This document shows, in pieces, positions 60,072-64,000 of a stretch of DNA of 64,000 nucleotides; position 1 is the stretch's first letter; each line of letters starts with the position of its first letter. Below the pieces are notes generated by a model. It saw nothing but the letters and a program-made list of their open reading frames with translations, did not search any database and had not been told where the DNA came from. Location of the stretch: contig NZ_VCIW01000002.1 of NCBI RefSeq assembly GCF_005765165.1, positions 310,001-374,000 of the forward strand, given 5' to 3'. Both the position numbers and the translations under genes were made by a program. This stretch comes from Paenibacillus antri. Lineage in GTDB: Bacteria > Bacillota > Bacilli > Paenibacillales > YIM-B00363.

Positions 60072-60909
60072 CGAGCCGAACGTTACCGCCGAAGCCGTCC
60101 GGAAGCCGTCCGCATCGCCGCAATATGAAGCGTATCTCCGAACGCAGAAGCGGAATCAAAGGGCGATCCGACTCGCTCGATTGGCCGTATTCGCCGTGCT
60201 GTTGGCGTTATGGGAGCTGGCTGCGGAGCGGCGTTGGGTCGATCCGATGCTGACGAGTCAGCCGTCGAGGCTAATGAGGTCGTTCCAGGAGTTAGCGTTC
60301 GAGGGCTCGCTGTTCCATCATACATGGGTGACGAGTCTGGAGACGATGATCGGCATCGCCGTCTCGATGGTTCTCGGGTCGGCGATCGCGGTCGTCTTTT
60401 GGTGGTCGACGTTCGCTTCCAAAGTTTTGGAGCCGTACGTCGTCGTGCTGAACGCGCTCCCGAAGGTCGCCCTCGGCCCGATCTTTTATATCTGGCTTGG
60501 CGATCGGTTTTCCGTATACGGCATGGCGATCGCGATTTCCATCATCGTCACGATCATGATGATCGAAAGCGGCTTTAAGGAGATCAGCCGAACGAAGCTA
60601 AAGCTGATGGAATCGCTCGGAGCGAGTCGATTCCAGATGCTGCGGATGGTTTTGCTGCCCGCAAGCGTGCCGAACGTGATTGCGACGCTGAAAGTGAATG
60701 TCGGTCTTACGCTGGTCGGGGTCGTGATGGGCGAATTTCTGTCGTCGAAGGCGGGGCTCGGGTATTTGATCATCTACGGCGGCCAGGTGTTTCAGATGGA
60801 CCTCGTCATGGTCAGCATTATGATGCTCGCGCTGCTGTCCGTGCTGCTGTACGGCATCGTAACGATCGCGGGACATTACGCTCTCAAGAAAAATCATTTC
60901 GAAACCTAA
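60052..60909 (+). CDS. ABC transporter permease, SsuC/ThiX type
   Basis: Inner-membrane subunit of 285 residues. It has a 45-residue cytoplasmic N-terminus, then about six helices with the ATPase-docking EAA-type loop (E-S-L-G-A-S-R-F-Q-M-L-R-M-V-L-L-P-A-S-V-P). The start overlaps the ATPase gene by 20 nt with GGAGCTGGAGGG as SD. Together with the two genes upstream it forms a complete importer. Confidence 0.92.
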   Translation: MSSLPVSEPNVTAEAVRKPSASPQYEAYLRTQKRNQRAIRLARLAVFAVLLALWELAAERRWVDPMLTSQPSRLMRSFQELAFEGSLFHHTWVTSLETMIGIAVSMVLGSAIAVVFWWSTFASKVLEPYVVVLNALPKVALGPIFYIWLGDRFSVYGMAIAISIIVTIMMIESGFKEISRTKLKLMESLGASRFQMLRMVLLPASVPNVIATLKVNVGLTLVGVVMGEFLSSKAGLGYLIIYGGQVFQMDLVMVSIMMLALLSVLLYGIVTIAGHYALKKNHFET

Positions 60910-60946
60910 GGCGTCATCGTTCCTTGGACGAAAGGAGTTATGCGAC

Positions 60947-61693
60947 ATGACGACGGCGTATCGGTTGACGGAAATGACTTGGCCTGAGGTGAAAGAGGCG
61001 TTGCGAACGGTTCGTATCGCCGTCATCCCGCTCGGCGCTCATGAGCAGCACGGCCCTCACATGAACGAGAGCTGCGATGCGGTGCTGGCGGAGGAGATGG
61101 CGGTACGGCTCGCGGCGAAGCTGTTTCCGGTCGCGATCGTCACGCCTACGATCAATATGGGTGTCTCGCCTCATCATCTTCATTTTCCCGGAACGATTTC
61201 GCTGCAGCCGTCTACGCTGATCGCCGTGCTGCGGGACATGGTCCATTCGCTGAAGCGGCACGGTATCGAAAACGTGCTCGTGCTGAACGCGCACGGCGGC
61301 AACCAAAACACGCTCGCGGTCGCGGCCGAGACGATTACGCAAGAACTTGGCATACGCTTCTACTACGCCAAGACGACAGCCTCCGCCAAAGACGTGATGG
61401 ATCGCACGATTTCTTCGAAGCTGTACGGACACAGCTGCGAACGGGAAGTGTCCGAAGCGCTCTATTTGGCGCCGCGCCTCGTGCGGGAAGATCGCTTGGA
61501 GAAGGGCGACATCCAAGAAGGGCGCTGGCGCAAGCTGCGCCCGGGCAGTCCGCTTCAAGGCTTCTATTATTACGAAGAGATGACCCGCAACGGGTGCATC
61601 GGAGACGCCACCCAAGCGAGTCGCGCCATCGGCGAGGAAATCGTCGAAACCGCGTTGGTTCGGTTGGCCGAGGCGGTACGGGAAGTGTTGTAG
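60947..61693 (+). CDS. Creatininase family amidohydrolase
   Basis: A 248-residue metal-dependent amidohydrolase of the creatininase superfamily, which includes creatininase, the FAPy deformylase ArfB and MftE. Metal-site motifs are G-A-H-E-Q-H-G-P-H (E33, H35), D44, N-M-G-V-S-P-H-H-L-H-F-P-G-T, N-A-H-G-G-N (H116) and C-E-R-E-V-S (E167). The C-terminal E replaces the frequent G-E-x-E-T-S context but keeps the acid. It probably cleaves a cyclic amide or formamide. AAAGGAG is before the ATG. It follows the importer genes, which suggests that it acts on the imported compound. Confidence 0.85.
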   Translation: MTTAYRLTEMTWPEVKEALRTVRIAVIPLGAHEQHGPHMNESCDAVLAEEMAVRLAAKLFPVAIVTPTINMGVSPHHLHFPGTISLQPSTLIAVLRDMVHSLKRHGIENVLVLNAHGGNQNTLAVAAETITQELGIRFYYAKTTASAKDVMDRTISSKLYGHSCEREVSEALYLAPRLVREDRLEKGDIQEGRWRKLRPGSPLQGFYYYEEMTRNGCIGDATQASRAIGEEIVETALVRLAEAVREVL

Positions 61694-61695
61694 CT

Positions 61696-63081
61696 ATGAA
61701 GTCGGCGCTGTTCCTCGCCGCGATCGCCGCGTATCTATTTCAAACCTTGTTTCCGCGGCTGCCGCTCGATGGAGTCGTCTCCGCAATATGCGCACTTATC
61801 GTCGTCGTCGTCTTCTTCTCCATTAAGCCGTTCGTTCGGATTCTCGGCGGGTCGTTCTTAGCGATCGGTTGCGCGTTGTTCGCGGCGTACGGCGCTTCTT
61901 GGGACAGCTATCTGCTGTCGTTCGGAAGCATGTTGGACATCTTGAGCCTGTTCGCGCTCGTGCCGTTCGTCGCGATTCCGATTCAGCTCGGACGATACGC
62001 CGACCGGGTGCGGACGATCATTCGACGCCGCGTTCGCCATTCCGGCGCGCTGTATGCGATCACGTCCGCGATGTCGTACTCGTTCAGCTCGTTCATGAGC
62101 GTGGCGGCGTTGCCGATGGTGTATCACACGATTCGTTCCTCCGTCGATCTGTATCCGATCGCGTATAAGGAGCGATTTCTCAGTCGGGCCGTGACCCATG
62201 GCTTCGCCATGCCGCTCGTCTGGACGCCGGTAACCCCGATGGTGGGGATGGTCGTCGAGATGACGGGGGCAAGGTGGACCGCCTTATTGCCGATCGTCAT
62301 TCCTTTAAGCGTCCTAGGGCTCGTGTTGGACGGGGTGACGGGGCTTTGGCTCTCGAACCGCAGAAGACGGCAAATCGAACGGGAGGCTATGCAGGAAATG
62401 GCGGCCGCCCGCGAAAGCGGAGCGGAAGGCGACACCGAAGAGACGAGAGGGAAGCACCCGGTCCAAGTTCTCGTCGTCATTTTCGCCTTCAATCTTGTCA
62501 TATCCGCCTTAGAACACTATACCGACTTGAGCTTTCTCGTGCTCGTGACGCTTGCCGTTATCCCGTTCGCGTTCGTATGGGCGGCTCTCATCGGGAAGAC
62601 GCGCGAGTTCGCGGCTCGCGGAAGAGCAGCGTTGCCGGATCAGCTCTTGAAAATGAAGGATCAGTTCTTCGTCTTTTTAAGCGCCGGGTTCATGATCGCG
62701 GCGTTCCAGGCGACGGGAGCCGACCGCGTCGTCAGCCTTCGGCTGAACGAATTCAAGGACATTGTCGGACCGGAGCTGTTTCTTTGTTTGATTCCGCTGC
62801 TGCCTTTCGTCCTAGCGTTCGTCGGCATACATCCGGCGGTCGCGTTGGCGATTGCGGCGGGCTCGCTCCAACCGGATACGCTCGGCATTCCCGTCGAGCC
62901 GATCGCGGTGGCGATGCTGCTCGGAGCGGCCGGATCGTTCCTCGTAGGGCCATACAACGCTACGATCGCCATTATGTCGAGCCTGGTCGATCGCAGCACG
63001 TACCGAGTATCGAATTGGAATCTTCCGTTCGCTTCGGTCTTTCTGCTCCTGAGCATGATCGCTTTATTCTTTATTCAATAA
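61696..63081 (+). CDS. Polytopic membrane protein, possible ion-transporter type
   Basis: A 461-residue membrane protein with about 11-12 hydrophobic helices and a cytoplasmic loop rich in charged residues (about 225-260). A helix-break-helix pair (S-R-A-V-T-H-G-F-A-M-P-L-V-W-T-P-V-T-P) and another near 400 (P-L-L-P-F-V-L-A-F-V-G-I-H-P) recall the ion transporter superfamily (ArsB/CitT type), but I do not recognise a family. It is 3 nt after the creatininase gene, so it is part of the operon. It may carry a product or by-product across the membrane. Confidence 0.6.
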   Translation: MKSALFLAAIAAYLFQTLFPRLPLDGVVSAICALIVVVVFFSIKPFVRILGGSFLAIGCALFAAYGASWDSYLLSFGSMLDILSLFALVPFVAIPIQLGRYADRVRTIIRRRVRHSGALYAITSAMSYSFSSFMSVAALPMVYHTIRSSVDLYPIAYKERFLSRAVTHGFAMPLVWTPVTPMVGMVVEMTGARWTALLPIVIPLSVLGLVLDGVTGLWLSNRRRRQIEREAMQEMAAARESGAEGDTEETRGKHPVQVLVVIFAFNLVISALEHYTDLSFLVLVTLAVIPFAFVWAALIGKTREFAARGRAALPDQLLKMKDQFFVFLSAGFMIAAFQATGADRVVSLRLNEFKDIVGPELFLCLIPLLPFVLAFVGIHPAVALAIAAGSLQPDTLGIPVEPIAVAMLLGAAGSFLVGPYNATIAIMSSLVDRSTYRVSNWNLPFASVFLLLSMIALFFIQ

Positions 63082-63102
63082 ATGGTATACAATATACGAA
63101 AT

Positions 63103-63134
63103 TTCAATATTCTGAATTAATCCATTCAATATTC
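63103..63134. promoter_or_regulatory. Direct repeats TTCAATATTC upstream of the oxidase gene
   Basis: TTCAATATTC occurs exactly twice, at 63103-63112 and 63125-63134, 22 bp apart (two helical turns). A dyad GTATA-CAA-TATAC lies just before at about 63086-63098. The 72-bp gap is AT-rich against a GC-rich background. It may hold a second promoter with a regulator site. Confidence 0.45.
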
Positions 63135-63152
63135 GAGAGGAGCGTTTTCCCG

Positions 63153-63863
63153 ATGACACTTATCGCAACGAAGCCGCAATTTATGAACAAAGAGGAATTT
63201 CGCCGCGCACTGGAGCAAGCCATCGAAGGAAATGCCGTAGCGAAGGCGCCTTTCACGACGATGTGGGCGAACGGAGAGCTGCAGAAGGAACATTTCGCCC
63301 GGTGGGTTGAGCAGCATTACGCATATGTCGGTCCCTTCGCGGAATATTTGGCTTACATCTACGCGAATTGTCCTCATGAGGACGCTAGAGACTTCTTGCT
63401 CCAAAACATGTGGGAGGAGGAGCTCGGCGGCGATCGTCACACGGATTTGCTCATCCGCTTCGGGGAGGCGTGCGGGACGACGCGGGAGCGCATCGTCGGT
63501 ATGAAGGAACTGCTTCCGGAAACGATCGGTCTCCAATCGTGGTGTTACCGAATGGCATTCAAAGAAAATTACTTGTACGCGACGGCCGCGCTCGTCGTCG
63601 GATTGGAGTCGCAGGTGCCTGCGATTTACCGCCGTCAGACGCCGACGCTGCGCGAAAAATACGGCTTTACGGACGAGGAAGTGGAATTCTTCGATCTCCA
63701 TATCGTCTCCGATGAAATTCACGGCGAACGAGGATATCAGATCGTGCTTGAATATGCGAAGACGGCCGAAGAGCAGCAGCGCTGCATCCAGATCGTCGAA
63801 GAAGCGACCAAGATGCGGAGAATGTACATCGCGGCGATTTCCCGGGAGTTCGTCGGCAAATAA
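63153..63863 (+). CDS. Heme-oxygenase-like di-metal oxidase (PqqC/CADD-like)
   Basis: A 236-residue all-alpha protein of the TenA/PqqC/CADD superfamily. The metal ligands typical of heme-oxygenase-like di-metal oxidases are complete: E89 and H96 (E-E-E-L-G-G-D-R-H), E152 (G-L-E-S-Q), H183, D187 and H190 (H-I-V-S-D-E-I-H). The spacing matches CADD (E, +7 H; E; H, +4 D, +3 H). That argues for an O2-activating di-iron or Fe/Mn enzyme rather than thiaminase TenA, whose cysteine/glutamate motif is absent. GAGAGGAG is 10 nt before the ATG. It is flanked by the operon membrane protein and an aldehyde dehydrogenase, which may take an aldehyde made by it. Confidence 0.8.
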   Translation: MTLIATKPQFMNKEEFRRALEQAIEGNAVAKAPFTTMWANGELQKEHFARWVEQHYAYVGPFAEYLAYIYANCPHEDARDFLLQNMWEEELGGDRHTDLLIRFGEACGTTRERIVGMKELLPETIGLQSWCYRMAFKENYLYATAALVVGLESQVPAIYRRQTPTLREKYGFTDEEVEFFDLHIVSDEIHGERGYQIVLEYAKTAEEQQRCIQIVEEATKMRRMYIAAISREFVGK

Positions 63864-63903
63864 GCCCCGGAACTTTGAATGGCGAAAAGGAGGACCAACC
63901 GAG

Positions 63904-64000
63904 ATGACGGTCGATACGTCCGTGCGTACGTACAAAAACCTCATTAACGGAGAGTGGGTCGCCTCGGCCGGCGGTCTCACCTTCGACAGCGTCAATCCGG
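63904..64000 (+). CDS. Aldehyde dehydrogenase (3' partial)
   Basis: The first 32 codons of an NAD(P)-dependent aldehyde dehydrogenase: Y-K-N-L-I-N-G-E-W-V-A-S-A-G-G-L-T-F-D-S-V-N-P is the typical ALDH start. AAGGAGG is 9 nt before the ATG. The gene runs past the window end, so catalytic residues are not visible. It follows the oxidase by 40 nt, in the same operon. Confidence 0.85.
   Translation, partial: MTVDTSVRTYKNLINGEWVASAGGLTFDSVNP

Noticed and set aside
63153-63863. TenA thiaminase II
   Set aside because: The complete di-metal ligand set and E-E-L-G-G-x-x-H motif match PqqC/CADD-type oxidases, and the TenA catalytic cysteine context is missing.

Overview
The window is a 64 kb, GC-rich (I estimate close to 60%) chromosomal segment of an endospore-forming Firmicute, most likely a member of the Paenibacillaceae (Paenibacillus/Cohnella type). 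The reasons are the gene order (ruvB-queA-tgt-yajC, then spoVB, comN, secD/secF, recJ-apt, relA-dtd, hisS-aspS-tcdA, rarA, cymR-iscS, alaS-ireB-ruvX-mltG, PBP), which follows the Bacillus subtilis ruvB-to-yrrR segment, the separate secD and secF genes, strong AAGGAGG-type ribosome binding sites, sigma-A promoters, T-box leaders and sporulation genes. No rRNA, tRNA, CRISPR array or prophage was seen.

Layout. 1-5.6 kb: ruvB (cut by the window start), a large exported SpoIID/LytB-domain protein, the queuosine genes queA and tgt, and yajC. 5.7-9 kb: membrane proteins (TIGR04086, DUF421, SpoVB) and comN. 9-19.4 kb: secD, secF, a cation efflux protein, recJ, apt, a uracil permease on the other strand, relA and dtd. 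19.4-24.5 kb: a catalytically degenerate IS1595-like transposase gene, a 0.6 kb purine-skewed gap, hemZ and an exported FAD-dependent oxidoreductase. 24.7-32.5 kb: T-box leader, hisS, aspS, tcdA, a DUF2642 protein, an exported copper-amine-oxidase-N-domain protein, rarA and a short L25. 32.5-38 kb: two paralogous exported RCC1-repeat proteins in opposite orientation flank a TetR regulator and a YhgE/Pip membrane protein. 38-43.6 kb: alkA-like glycosylase and mnmA (minus strand), cymR, iscS, a zinc-ribbon protein and an AI-2E family permease. 43.6-45 kb: an accessory patch with a near-perfect Fur box, a short terminated transcript unit, a DUF559-like nuclease fused to a winged helix, and a 125-bp tandem repeat array. 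45-56.8 kb: T-box leader, alaS, ireB, ruvX, two DUF1292 proteins, mltG, a chemoreceptor, a class B PBP, a polysaccharide deacetylase and an MpsC-like protein.

The last 7 kb (56.84-64 kb) is the least ordinary part. A strong promoter, a perfect 19-bp dyad of the Fur-family 7-1-7 type and a structured leader ending in an intrinsic terminator precede a run of genes: NIF3-like protein, ABC transporter of the NitT/TauT/THI5 type (lipoprotein, ATPase, permease), creatininase-family amidohydrolase, polytopic membrane protein, a heme-oxygenase-like di-metal oxidase with a complete E/H/E/H/D/H ligand set, and an aldehyde dehydrogenase cut by the window end. The set reads like an uptake-and-conversion pathway for a small nitrogenous compound. 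I recognise neither the pathway nor the leader RNA class, and this is my main candidate for an undescribed system.
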